From NCBI RefSeq assembly GCF_905220365.1, contig NC_061143.1, positions 10,478,001 to 10,542,000 on the forward strand: a DNA stretch of 64,000 nt, written 5' to 3'. Below are positions 24,527 through 35,240 of this stretch, in pieces. The DNA comes from Vanessa cardui. Taxonomy: Eukaryota; Arthropoda; Insecta; Lepidoptera; Nymphalidae. How positions within the stretch are numbered: position 1 is the first letter of the stretch; every line of letters begins with the position of its first letter. Under the pieces are notes generated by a model. That model worked only from the letters and a program-made list of their open reading frames with translations, did no database searches and was not told the origin of the DNA. Position numbers and translations under genes: made by a program.

Positions 24527-27500
24527 TTATTTTTCTTTTGGCATGTTAATAGCAGACAAAGGACATTTGATCTCCACGATCGTATCATTTCCTACGAGTC
24601 CATCTGGCGTAGCAGCTAAAAACGGTAATCCACTGTCTATGAAAAGGCCACAAGATCTTATTTGCAGTCCTTCCTGTGCCGCTAGCTGATTCAACGCAGT
24701 GGCCTCGTTATCCACACCGTGTTTTACTGAAACAACGTTTGAGATATCACTTTTATACAGCATAGCTTTTACAATACTGGCACTGGTAGTAGGACGGCGT
24801 TTTATAACTTTGCCAAAGTTGGACGCTGTTAACAAATTCCTTCGAAGTTCCAACCATTCACTGCTATCTCTTTGCAGAACGGTTGCACGTTCGATAGTGG
24901 TCCTTTCCTGGTCTGACTTTTCTAACTTTTTTAAGAAACTCTCTTTGGCAATACTGTAAATATCTTCTTCCATATCAGGTTTGTGACAGCTGTCTGCCCC
25001 ATAATTTTGGTCTGTGGTTTTCAACTTTTCATTATGATAAATCCTTCTTACTCGTAATACCTTTTTTCTACGTAGGTTTTTTTGTATTCTATTCTCTTCA
25101 AATTTTTTTGTTTTTGATTTAGGGCTTTTGCCTAACAAAGATTTCTGAATATTATATAACGGTCTTTTGGTATTGAATGCAACAACTGCAGCTGCACATC
25201 TGGATTGGTAAGTTTGCCGTTGTACTAAATTTGTTCTCTTACCGCCTACAAATTTAGCAACTATGCTATTAAATTGTTCAACGACATTACTGTCAAAGTC
25301 GTTTATTAGACTTCGAGAATATGCAGCAACTGTGCCTACAATATATTGTATTTTGACCCAAAAAGATGAGTTCTTAACTCGTGGTACGAGATCTTCACTT
25401 TTCTTTTCACTGCTACAGTAATAATCAAGACACTCATTGTGGTGTCCAAAGGCATGATTATATGAATTGGTAACATCTATGTAAAGTTTATTTATTTTTT
25501 CACCCAATTCAACAGTTTCTGATTTGTGTTTATGTATGGCATAGCAAATGACTTTCCTAATAGCGAGTATTCTTTGCATAGTGAGCATTTTCCTCATTGC
25601 CAGTGGATACTTTGTATCTTTGCTAATGAACACTAATTTATTGCATAGATTTCGTAAAATATGATTTCTGCATTCGATTTTTTCCACTGTGACATCTTTG
25701 TATGGTCTTACTTCGAGGATCTTCGAGTAAGTACTAGAATCACCATCTGCGATCAATCTTCCGTAGATAATATTGTACATTTCTACTGATTGTTTGAATC
25801 CCTCTGCTATTATTTCAGCCTCCATGCCAGATGAGCTACCAGTATAGTTTTTAAAACATTTATGCTCACTTGGAGCTACGCCTTTATTGTGTGCACGGGT
25901 ACAAATGCAGCAGTATTTGTTCCTGACCCCTAAGAAAAGAACTTCTCCGAACTTTCTACCAACTATGGCTGCAGCTCCAGAAAGCGCGGCGTAGTTGCTC
26001 TTATACGAGCGCTTAGACCAACATCCATCAGCAACGACGTCAATGACTGCCACTCCGTTTTTCACCCTTCCTTCTTCAATCGCAGCTTGCCTTTCTCGTT
26101 CTGCTGCAGCCTCCATAACTGCATGTGCTGTCTTCTCCCATTGAGCACAAATTTCCGTGTGTTTCTTTAGGTACATTTGTTGCGTCAATGTAGGAAGATT
26201 CATGGCTACACACAGTTCTTGGAATTGTCTTAAGCCAATACCTACACTAGTAATCCCAGAAACAGCTGCTGTATTTATGTCTAGGTTCTGTGTTGGCTGT
26301 GGATCTGATGTATTCAGCATGGATTCACCTTTGCACATATTACAAGAAAGTTTCAGTTTAGAATATAAACCCATTTTAGTTTCACCAGTGATGCTTAAGT
26401 TAGATAGAGTGCAACCAAATTGAGGTGCATGATTCGATATAATTTTTAATTTTTCTAGAAAGTACACCTTATCTATTATAACTCTCTCTGCTGCATCGTA
26501 CAAATTTTCATCCTGTACTTCACACTGAACTTGTGGCTGACTCCTTCGAGTGCGTCGTCGCTTCAATGAACTGAAATGAAAAGTTAAGTCAAGAAAAAGC
26601 TACAAAGAGGCCATACAAAGGTGTCACAGCAGAAAAAAATTGGATGCAGCAACCATATTTTACGGGATGTACCTAATAACTATGAGGACAATGCTTACTT
26701 TGCAAAGAATAACCGCTATTCGGAAAGACATTCGCTATACCTATAATTTATTAACTGTTGGTTTGGGAGAAAAAATAAGTAAACTCTATTACTATAATCT
26801 GTTTGTTGTGACATGAGCCTTATGACAGCTTATTTTCGTGCAAAGCAACTTGATGTTGCGTAGTAAGGAATAGAGTCCAAATTTGCACGAATATGCCAGC
26901 TAATGGCATAGAGTTCATGCTACAACAATCAGAGTATAATATTTTTATTAACCTAGTAAGATAGATGAATACAACAGCAAACAGCAATATTGATGGTGCA
27001 GATGAAATGATGGCACTTGAAACGGCATTTAATTCAATAGACCGTTATATAATATACTTACAAACAAAGCTATTTACATTCAAAGAGAAAAATATGCAAA
27101 AAACTGAAAGGAAGAGTGATAAGAAAGAAAGCGCAACTATTTTAGAAATAGTTAGTAATGAGTGGTTGGAACTTTGGATGAATTAGTTTACAGTGTATAA
27201 ATAGCTTTCGGAATGTTTTATAAAGCCGTGCTCCCACCAGTGCGAGTATCGTAAAAGATGGGCATCATGCAGACATCTCAAACGTCGTTTCAATAAAATG
27301 CTGTTTGGACAACTAGGCTATTTGTGCTGAATCAGCTAGCGGTACAGGAAAGGGTACATGATACTCGAATTTACATGTTATTGATTGTAATTTACTAATT
27401 TTAGCAGGTACCTTTCTGTAATATTCTCTTTGTCACTCGAGGAGTCATCATTACGGTGAGTATTTTTTTCTGCCTGACTATAGTCTGGTGATATAGTCTG

Positions 27501-28346
27501 TCTATTAGGGTCCACATTTACCATTGTTGATCTGTAAATTTTTTATTTATTATATTTCATCAAACTTACAACTATCATTAGAAAAAATAACACATCAGTA
27601 ATTAGTTATTGTTTCAACCAGCTTCAACTTTACAAAAAAACATCTATTCGAAAATGGCGAAGTGAGTGTGGATAATTACTTTGTTTAAAGAAACTTACAG
27701 AATCGACGACACACTTTCCTCCACAACTTCATTTTGGTCACAGTCTTCAGATTGTTTAATATTTTGAGACGCAGCAACTCTGAAAATAAAATATTATTTG
27801 AAAACAATTTTCTTATAAAACCAGGTGTTTTTATAATAATATAGCTATAAATTAATTGCTTCGAAATCAAAGTATTATTAATTAATTGAACAAAAAAACT
27901 AAACAACGACGACTAACTAAAATCATGTGATAACTTTGCATATATTATACACCAGTCTGCTTACGTTATCTTACCGAGTAATAACTCGGTCTAAGAACAA
28001 TGACACCTAAGCGCAGCTGGTTCTAGGTAGGTACCTACATAACAAAGCAAAAAAGTATGTTTCTAATTGTATCCTATTGTATGGATGAAATTGCTTAACT
28101 AAATATCGTCGCGTCAATACTCCGCTCGCGGTAACGAATTTAGACTCTGTAACTCTTGGAATAACATCTGAAATCGTCTGCATAAACACTCTCAACTGAA
28201 CTATAAAAATATTTTGTTTTTAAATATAGGTATTTCATATAAAATAAAATACTAACTTACCTTCGACAATTAGCCATCCTTTCAATTTGTAACTTTTTAC
28301 GTTCACCTTTCAGAAGTCTTTTCAATGTCCTTTTCTTGTTTCCCAT
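24039..28346 (-). CDS. Transposase-nuclease: Mutator-like DDE domain plus YqaJ domain, four exons, one frameshift
   Basis: Coding segments are the complements of 28261..28346, 27699..27779, 27412..27531 and 24039..26570. All three introns are GT-AG and phase 2, and the reading frame stays open across every junction. The ATG at 28346 has an in-frame TAA two codons upstream and A at -3. Residues 1-97 are basic and acidic, probably disordered. Residues about 270-530 resemble the Mutator-like transposase family: VIDVVADGCW (about 273), a C/H cluster with CCIC and EHKCF, the GSSSGMEA stretch, ADGDSS (about 371), CRNHILRNLC (about 396) and NVVEQFNS (E about 527), which together give a plausible DDE set. 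Residues about 665-765 carry YqaJ motifs: SEWLELRR, GVDNEA, AATPDGL and VEIKCP. YYQIQGQL follows after the frameshift. The domain order suggests a transposase fused to a PD-(D/E)XK nuclease. This is family inference; activity is unknown. Confidence 0.85.
24527..26570 (-). CDS. Exon 4, main part: DDE domain and most of the YqaJ nuclease
   Basis: Begins after acceptor CATTTCAG and runs 681 codons to a TAA at 24527-24529. It holds the whole Mutator-like region and YqaJ motifs up to the catalytic ExK (VEIKCP). A lysine/arginine-rich linker (residues about 575-610 of the protein) separates the two domains. The TAA comes three codons after an A run and is the product of a frameshift: one more A would continue the frame into the matching downstream segment. 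Confidence 0.88.
24530..24534 (-). other. Frameshift in a five-A run (minus strand)
   Basis: The coding strand reads GAAAAATAAGG. With five A the frame ends at TAA; with six it would read into the QxxGQ segment. The cause is either a real inactivating deletion or a homopolymer sequencing error. Confidence 0.75.
27060..27360 (+). pseudogene. Decayed YqaJ-domain fragment, antisense in intron 3
   Basis: Plus-strand relic that parallels the YqaJ part of the host element's own protein. First comes KSDKKESATI then SNEWLELWMN, matching KSDQERTTIE and SSEWLELRRN. About 60 nt later comes SASIVK then DISNVVSIK, matching SASIVK and DISNVVSVK; near the end a run of nucleotides equals the sequence coding NQLA. 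It carries stops and frame changes, so it is a dead copy of a related element, or an inverted internal duplication, lying in the last intron opposite to the gene. Confidence 0.75.
27412..27531 (-). CDS. Exon 3 of the transposase-nuclease gene
   Basis: 120 nt between acceptor TTTACAG and donor AG|GTACCT. It continues the frame from exon 2 (split codon CT|A) and into exon 4 (AG|T). The peptide is polar and acidic (HRNDDSSSDKENITE), probably a linker. The donor is weaker than those of exons 1 and 2. Confidence 0.7.
27699..27779 (-). CDS. Exon 2 of the transposase-nuclease gene
   Basis: 81 nt between an acceptor with a T-rich tract (ATTTTCAG) and a GTAAGT donor. It joins exon 1 through the split codon AG|A and stays open in that frame. 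The peptide is acidic (SEDCDQNEVVEES) with no recognised domain. A 73-codon open frame also overlaps this region on the same strand, but it runs through the acceptor and lacks this phase logic, so I treat it as a shadow. Confidence 0.72.
27973..27990. repeat. Short perfect hairpin in intron 1 of the transposase gene
   Basis: ACCGAGT, loop AATA, ACTCGGT. Confidence 0.6.
28261..28346 (-). CDS. Exon 1 of the transposase-nuclease gene
   Basis: 86 nt: the ATG, 28 codons, then AG, ending at a strong donor (AG|GTAAGT). The peptide begins MGNKKRTLKRLLKG and is rich in lysine and arginine, which could serve nuclear import or DNA contact, though that is inference. It is too short to stand out as an ORF. 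It is supported by the in-frame stop just upstream, the consensus donor and the phase match to exon 2. Confidence 0.75.
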
Positions 28347-28442
28347 TATTTATATAATTCGAATAATAAACAAAAAATACGATTAAAATTACTCGGCGCA
28401 GCAAAGAATGCGTAGTCTTCTCGTCTCAACAGAGCAATAGTG

Positions 28443-28447
28443 ACTGA
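28443..28447 (-). promoter_or_regulatory. Possible initiator (TCAGT) of the transposase-nuclease gene
   Basis: The minus strand reads GCATCAGTCAC about 100 nt before the ATG. This matches the arthropod initiator core TCAGT. No clear TATA box lies 30 bp upstream. The motif is short, so this is tentative. Confidence 0.25.
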
Positions 28448-28846
28448 TGCGTGAAATAGAAATATGTTTGAAGCTTCTTGAACATGCGACGGAAGATGTC
28501 TTATTCCGCGAAATCAAAACATACTAAGTGACAAAAGTGTTTTTTCGTTATATATCCAAAACTAAAAGTAATTTCACAAAATGCCTAGGCATAGCCCTTA
28601 CTTAGGTTTTAATTCAATTATTTATCAAAAAATATTCTTATTAGCAATTTCCATGTCAAATATAAAACGAAAAAATGTGAAAATTAGAGGTAATTTCGTG
28701 ATTTTTTTTTATCGAGGAAATTTTAATATTTTATGTTTTTGATCAAATACAACCCTTGGAAATATCATGTAGTTTGACATATATTTTAATTTTTAGTATT
28801 GGCCTGGAATTTTTTATGTACTATCAAATATAAGATTGGTAGTTTT

Positions 28847-28861
28847 GCTTTATGCGCACTC
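28847..28861 (-). repeat. Right terminal inverted repeat of the YqaJ transposon
   Basis: The complement reads GAGTGCGCATAAAGC. It is followed by TTCA at 28862..28865, identical to the left flank. Confidence 0.85.
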
Positions 28862-28865
28862 TTCA

Positions 28866-30033
28866 GTAAGGACGTAATAATATTAACCAAAGGTCCACAA
28901 TAGGACATTTTGAAAGCAATACTAAATTCAAGATATTGTTCATAATGTTAAAAGTCATTTGTTTTGTTTGAAAGACAATTATTTTGATCTATTGGATTCT
29001 AATTAATATAAAACAGTCCAGACCACGCTTCGGGTTATTAAACGTCAAATGATATATTAAATGTAATTCTTCTATGTGTCGTAATATATCTATTGAAGTT
29101 GCATTTAAAATTATTTCAGGTCTTAATGAATTAGCCAGAAATGTTTTATAGCCTGTTAAGTAAATTAGACTCTACATATAAATAGGCTAAACATTTAATC
29201 AGCGTACTAAATTTCTAATTTATATCGGAGACATCGTTACAACTATAATTTATAGAACGCAGCGTTAATTTAGTATGCTATCAGTATCAGAATTGTCGAA
29301 CTCAATTAATATCTTATCTAAATCTTAAACACATAAAACTAGTAATCACTAAAAACCTCTATCTTTCGACACAACGTTCAAACATTATAGTTTTAATCCC
29401 TTATACATAAATTATAGGCCAGTCGTTAAATATCAGCTCTGAAGCTATTGCATTGACATAAAGCTGTTCGTTGCTTACAAATTTATCTATATCGTTCATT
29501 ACTTCAAATTGAGTTCTATTATCAAGTACATAAGTGTCACTTTCGTTTTTATCAACGATATAATTAAATTTGTCGTGTTTGCCTTTAGTTTGCGCAATGG
29601 CAGCACGAGCTGGTTGATGTACTATTTTGTATTATAGTTCTCCGATGTTTGTGTTATTGAAATGCGTATACTTGTAGGCAAATTTCTATCGCTGTTTCAT
29701 TTGTGTTATTGCACTTTAAATAGTCCTTGATCTAGTCTTTATTTGTTGACTATCTAAGTTAGTTTTATGGCTATATTTAGAGTGCTTTCGTTCACGTTTA
29801 ATGAATACAAAACGGGTAATGGCTTTATAGTTAGTAATTGTACCTGATTTATTATAGCAATTTTGATTGATAAATTAAACAAGTATTGAATGAAAATTAT
29901 GTTTACACTGATGCAAGTTTTAATCAAAGTGAAATCGGATTTGTATGATTTTTTTTGTCATAAGGCTGTATACATGCTGGATTGCTGTCAGTACATGTTC
30001 TACCATAAAACATCAAACAGTAATGTAAAATTT
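28866..30033. other. No recognisable feature
   Basis: Flank to the right of the YqaJ transposon; AT-rich, no coding or repeat match. Confidence 0.45.
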
Positions 30034-30175
30034 TACTGTATTCCGGTTTGAAGGATGTTAACAGGTGTAACTACAGGCACAAGTGACATTACACCTGAGC
30101 TCCCAAGGTTGGTGGCGCATTAGTGTTGTAAAGAATAATTAATATTTCTTACAGCGCAGTCTATGGGTGGTGGAT
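30034..30175 (+). mobile_element. SINE-like repeat B, partial
   Basis: Contains TATTCCGGTTTGAAGGATG, AACTACAGGCACAAG and CTCCCAAGGTTGGTGGCGCA; both ends missing. Confidence 0.6.
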
Positions 30176-30722
30176 ACTATTTGTTACATAGTATATAGTT
30201 ATAGAGCATAATATTTAGTTTCTCCTTCTATCTCTCTTTCCCTCTCTCGGGCATAATACGTCGTTAGACAGGAAAGAAACATAATTCTAAGGCTTAGACT
30301 TTAGGTCAAGATCTATTCCTTCTCAGCAGGTGTTGATTATTTCGCAAATCCGTATACCATGCGTAGGATTGATTTGATTTTACATTAATTACCACAATCG
30401 TGTAATTCGAATATAAATCAAAATAATACTATTCGTGCCCATTTAATAAATCGCAGTGTCATATACACTCTTAAATTATCATAAGATAAATTTAGCAGAC
30501 TTTGTAAAGAGTACATTGCACAAAAGTTAGTATTTTTAATATTTTTTTAACCAGACTTAAAAATTAATAAATTATATTGCTCTTGAACTTTTTAATTTGA
30601 ATACAGACTCAACACACGTAATATTATAACAATTAAGTAAGATTTAGTAAACACAAATACATATTATGTAACAAAAAATAATCATCTGAGCTCTAATTAT
30701 ATTAACAAATTGTCAGTACCTA

Positions 30723-30987
30723 TACAACAACAACAACAACAACAACAGCCTGTAAATTCCCACTGCTGGGCTAAATGCCTACTCTCCGTTGGTGGAATAC
30801 ACATGTGACAGAATTTCTATGAAATTTCTCACATGTAGGTTTCCTCACGATGTTTTCCTTCACCACTGAGCACGAGATGAATCATAAAGACAAATTAAGC
30901 ACATGAAACAGCGGTGCTTGCCTGGGTTTGAACCCGCAATCATCGGTTAAGATGCACGCGTTCTAACCACTGGGCCATCTCGACTCA
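30723..30987 (-). mobile_element. tRNA-derived SINE (Metulj-like), recent copy
   Basis: Minus-strand copy with a long (GTT)n tail, seen as AAC repeats at its left. Exact 12-bp duplication TGTCAGTACCTA at 30711-30722 and 30988-30999. An internal deletion removes the GGAACAGCGTGG block. Confidence 0.9.
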
Positions 30988-31130
30988 TGTCAGTACCTAC
31001 CTATATCGAATCGAAATATAATCGTCTTCGTTGAATTTTCATATCTTACGAAACCAACGATCCAATTGAAGTTTGGCCAAAGTTTGATCAGATATAATCG
31101 GGATTGGTCAGATCGGAATTGGTCATCGGC

Positions 31131-31402
31131 TACGATAACAGCCTATAAATTTCCTAGTGCTGGGCTAAGGACTCCTCTACCTTTGAAGAAATGGTTATGA
31201 GCATATTCTACCACGCTACACCAATGCGAGTTGGTAGGTTCGCACATGCAGGTTTCGTCACAAAGTTTCTCTTCACCGCCGAACTGTAGATGAAATATAT
31301 ACACAAATTAAGCACATGAAAATTCAGTTATACTTGCCTGGGTTTTATCCCGCAATCATCGGTATAAGATATGCGCCTTCTGACATCTGGGCCATCTCGG
31401 CT
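31131..31402 (-). mobile_element. tRNA-derived SINE (Metulj-like), diverged
   Basis: Minus-strand copy running from ACAGCCTATAAATTTCC to the head complement TGGGCCATCTCGGC; about 140 bp right of the 30723 copy. Confidence 0.75.
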
Positions 31403-31846
31403 CGTACATCAGTTACAATATTTTTTAAAGGAATAGTCGAAGTTGCATCAGAATAGGATACGTCAGCTACTTAACCCTTTCTTTCTTCTCTTAGGTCATT
31501 TGAAGTTCATACGTCAATACATATTCTTTCCAAACCAGTCTTAGCTTAACCTTCAAGCTCGTACGTCAATTGACTACATGAAACATGCCTTATCTCCAAC
31601 GTGACAAGTACCATGAGTACACGAGTAGGTGACAAATGAATAGGTAGGTTGTCTGTTACCTTATTCCTATAAATAAGTTTTAGGTATTATTTACACTTGG
31701 TAATTAGAAGTCACATGTGTGAAAAATTCAACATTTTACGACTGTTTAATACAAATCTTGATTTTAGTATCTGTATAGAAAAATTACATTTATATTTATT
31801 TTTGGAAATATATAAAGTTACAATTCTGATTTCATTTTTTTTTTAA

Positions 31847-31983
31847 ATATGCGACAACATCACATACATTACTCTGATCCCAATGTAAGTAGCTAAAGTA
31901 TTTGTGTTTTGGAAAATCAGATGTAATGACGATACCACAAACACCCAGACTCAAGACAACATAGAAAACTAATGATAAAATTT
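31847..31983 (-). mobile_element. tRNA-derived SINE family C, 5'-truncated
   Basis: Minus-strand 3' part: ACATCACATACATTACTCTG to CAACATAGAAAACTAATGA; head missing. Confidence 0.65.
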
Positions 31984-33093
31984 CATGATATTCACAAACT
32001 AAGAGTTTATTGTCAATTTAAGGACCTTAAACTGGATTTACAAACGACTGTTTATTCGCACCTACGCTTTTAGGTAGGAGGTCTAAATGAGGCTGCTGGT
32101 TCAGTGATAGGTTATGAATATTTTAATAACATAGTTTAACAACATACAAGGTTATATATTAAACTACTGTCACACAGTTGTTCACTTGTGGTTACAAATA
32201 TAATTCGCAGTGTTACATGAGCACAATCGTAAATAATCATATGAATTCAAGCAAATTATTTAATGACAAAATTTCAGGTAAAATTAAATTCCGTAAATTG
32301 GTATAAACAGACAAATTGAGTTGGAGAAGCATTATTTCCTGGCTTACGAAAATATAATAGCGATGTTTGCAGAAAAATGATGCATAAATTACTCGTTCTT
32401 GACCCAAATGCAGTACTGCGCACGCAAAAAATGTAGACCAAGCAACCGATGCACCTGTGCTTTTATCGTATAGTAATAAGGTTGAAAATCGAATGAAAAC
32501 TTTACTCCTTGTGTATTGCAACAATAATTCTGGTTTTACCTGTTTCACGTGCACTTTTTCACTGTTTCCTATATGGTAAAGGCTGGGTAATTATTGTCGC
32601 AGGTCGTGGTGTCTGGAACTCAGACATCATTTGGATGTTAAGGAAGAATCCTCAAACGAAATTGAATTCTATTGCTTGTGAATAAGTTTTAAATTGATTT
32701 TGTATCATCGGTCGTCTGAGTCGTAGCGTGATGAAGGTCTATATTAATTAATCTGTTTTTAATACGAACGCTGTATCTTTTTAAAGAATCAGTCTTGCTT
32801 TTTATAAAATGCGCATCGAGTTACTTTTAAATTATATTTCTGTGTATTATTTATGTCTTATGCGATATATTTTTATTCATTAAATTAATGGTTCCAAAGA
32901 TATTAACAGATATATCATAATGAATGCTTGACCGTAGCAAGGTCTTCGCTATAGATGTCGGGCTTTGAAAAGTAGCACTTAGTTAGTGGGTTCTATTTTC
33001 TCTTCCATGTTTTAGGATTTAAAAAAGTCTTCAACTTTGCTGTTTATTTTAAAACAAAGTGACCAATGAGAATTTGACAAAAGTTTATTACCA
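31984..33093. other. No supported gene
   Basis: A 105-codon minus-strand frame (32237-32554) shows no domain, and its leucine/isoleucine-rich composition fits AT-rich noise. Confidence 0.4.
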
Positions 33094-33169
33094 AAAATGT
33101 TCTAAGCCTTCTCCTCAAAGGAAGAGGAGGCCTTAGACCAGTAGTGGGAAGTTTACAGTTGTTGTTCTT
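33094..33169 (+). mobile_element. tRNA-derived SINE, 3' fragment
   Basis: Only the end remains: CTTCTCCTCAAAGGAAGAGG, then CAGTAGTGGGAAGTTTACAG and GTTGTTGTT. Confidence 0.7.
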
Positions 33170-33279
33170 ATTACATTTGTCAAATGGTCATTGGTCATTC
33201 TCGGTGAAACCAGCTTTCACTGGCAGTTTTTCTGACGATACAAATTGGGTGCCTACGAGAAAGGAGCATAACAATTCCT

Positions 33280-33390
33280 ATGTATAATCAACGCACATTG
33301 AAGCCCCCTATTGTTGCACATGTCCATGGGTAGTGGTCACTTCCCATAATCAGCCTCATGATCATTTACTACCAATTATACAAAAAAACA
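33280..33390 (+). mobile_element. LINE 3' end (family G), diverged
   Basis: TTGTTGCACATGTCCATGGG and CAGCCTCATGATCATTTACT match the 44 kb copy, ending in A7. Confidence 0.5.
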
Positions 33391-34567
33391 CACAAGGAGA
33401 ACTGTCCAACTGCGTAGACCAGACATATGTACATAAATAATCCGTTGACGAAATAAGCCGTTACTGAAAAGAGTCTGCAAGTTGACAGTGTCCATAACAT
33501 GAGGCACGATGATGGACACGGTTACCAGACTACTACTGAAAACTTTCCAAAAACTGTCTTTAAAACTCAGTACCTGAAAACTTATAAGCTACTCACTTTG
33601 TAGCCCTTTTACAATATACCCTGGTAATCCTAAGCCTTATCATACGGCAGAAACGTCGAGACAACAAGGCTGGCGTTTCGCACAACCGATAATACCTTAT
33701 TTTAATAAATCAATTAATTATCATAATTAATTAGATTATATTAACCCATATTCTTTGATCGTCCGAAGGCCATGAACAGTTTTACATCACGACAAAAACA
33801 TCACGACGTTTAACGGTACGCATTGATATTCAATGTTCAAGCCTAGATTCGAACCTGAAACACGGCCTAGGTTCAAACGTGTCTAGGTTACCTATTGTAA
33901 GAATTGCTGATTAAGTCACGAACGGTGGGAAAATAACTGTCCTATATAATGCACTTTATCAAAATGGTAATGAATACCAAACAATTGATTGTCGTATGTG
34001 TGCATTGCGATCTATGTATAACCGTTGAAGTAGAGCAGACTTGCGACAGTCTTAAGGTTGTCATGTAAATTAACTTCAGAATTTGAATCAACGATAAATG
34101 CAAAGTGGAATCCATTTTTCGTTTCTTCAATTTGGTACATATCTCAAAATTACAACAATTACTCTATAGCGGCAAAAACATATTGTCAATTTTACTGTCA
34201 GCTCAGTATTGCTCCTCTGGGCTTATCCATCATTTAATGGAGCAGTTTGAATATGAAACTTATATTTATTTCTGATACCTTAAAAAGCTCATAAAGCCCC
34301 TGATTCTAGAACTAATGACCATAGTAATATGAACGGGAAATCTAGATCTAGTTCAAATTGCTATCCCATAGGATTGTATTTTTATTAATTATAAACTTTA
34401 TTGCATGGGATATACAATAAAATAGAAGTTCTTCCAGAAATTTTACTGATATGTACGATGAATTAATCAAATATTGTATTGTTAAATAAGACACTGCGCT
34501 TAATTAACTATAACATTCATATGTTATTCCTCTTGATTTTGACTCTGCAATATCTCAGATCTGAGGT

Positions 34568-34622
34568 GATTATTTCCGAATCGGTGGTAGTGTAGCGCTT
34601 CTATATTGAATAAAGATTTTGA
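34568..34622 (+). mobile_element. Jockey-like LINE 3' end, short
   Basis: TTTCCGAATCGGTGGTAGTG then CTTCTATATTGAATAAAG, matching the last part of the 53 kb LINE. Confidence 0.6.
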
Positions 34623-34902
34623 CCAGAAAATATTACCAATATATTCAAACAACAAACCGATTCAACAATTAAATAACAAAGATCATCTCGGTAGATCTCT
34701 GAACACGTGTTCGGTATAATAATATAAGTGTAGCATGATTTTAAAAACGATAATGATTGAGGTCATTATGATCGAGCAGTAAGCGCGGCTATCATTACTG
34801 AAATTGATAAATAATTGTTCATAGACAGACGTAATGTCACGACTGGCTATGCACGGTTAGTGAATTATAGAATTTATCTAAATATTACTGTATTGTTTTA
34901 AA

Positions 34903-35125
34903 CTAGCGACCCGCCCCGGATTCGCATGGATAAAATGCTAAATATACTAAAGATTTTTTTCTTATTTCTTTACTATATTGTCCATACATTACATACAAAA
35001 ACTTTCCTCTGGAATCGCTCTATGTATTAAAAATCGCATCAAAATCCGTTGCGTAATTTTAAAGATCTAAGGATACATATGGACAGACGGCAGTAAGCGA
35101 CTTTGTTTACTACGTAATGTATGCT
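34903..35125 (-). mobile_element. Helitron, third subfamily
   Basis: Minus strand: CTAGCGACCCGCCCCGG at 34903, then GCATCAAAATCCGTTGCG and TAAGCGACTTTGTTT. Right border approximate. Confidence 0.7.
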
Positions 35126-35168
35126 ATTTATTTCATAACGCAGACTAATATATTATATTTTCGTGTTA

Positions 35169-35240
35169 TTGCCTCGTCGGCTTAGTGGATAGATTATACG
35201 GCTGCTGGTACTGAGGTCCAGTGTTCGAATCATTTGTAAA
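35169..35240 (+). mobile_element. tRNA-like SINE head
   Basis: CGGCTTAGTGGATAGAT (A-box-like) and GTGTTCGAATCATT (B-box-like) spaced as in a tRNA, but the acceptor stem cannot pair. Probably a SINE relic. Confidence 0.4.

Larger units (their letters stand above)
23320..28861 (-). mobile_element. Complete DNA transposon encoding a Mutator-like transposase-YqaJ protein
   Basis: A 5542-bp element with matching ends. The left end at 23320 reads GAGTGGGCATAAAGC and the complement of the right end at 28861 reads GAGTGCGCATAAAGC, so the terminal inverted repeats match at 14 of 15 positions. TTCA lies directly outside both ends (23316-23319 and 28862-28865), as expected for a 4-bp target site duplication. 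The only recognisable gene inside is the spliced transposase-nuclease on the minus strand, so the element was probably autonomous before a one-base frameshift arose. Helitron pieces (about 23558-23800) and a decayed opposite-strand YqaJ fragment in intron 3 are later or nested insertions. Classical Mutator elements make 8 to 11-bp duplications, so the 4-bp footprint is unusual for that label. Sola-type elements are one known group with 4-bp duplications, but I cannot place this one. Confidence 0.85.

Noticed and set aside
24309..24959. Plus-strand open frames of 126 and 86 codons
   Set aside because: They are antisense shadows of the YqaJ exon, whose minus-strand frame carries the conserved motifs.
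26157..26423. Plus-strand 88-codon frame
   Set aside because: Shadow of exon 4 on the other strand; no motif of its own.
26965..27186. Plus-strand 73-codon frame as a separate gene
   Set aside because: It is part of a decayed YqaJ fragment with stops and frame changes.
27685..27906. Minus-strand 73-codon frame over exon 2
   Set aside because: It ignores the acceptor and donor and does not join the conserved exon 4 in frame.
32237..32554. 105-codon minus frame as a gene
   Set aside because: No domain, no splice context, and an AT-driven amino acid composition.
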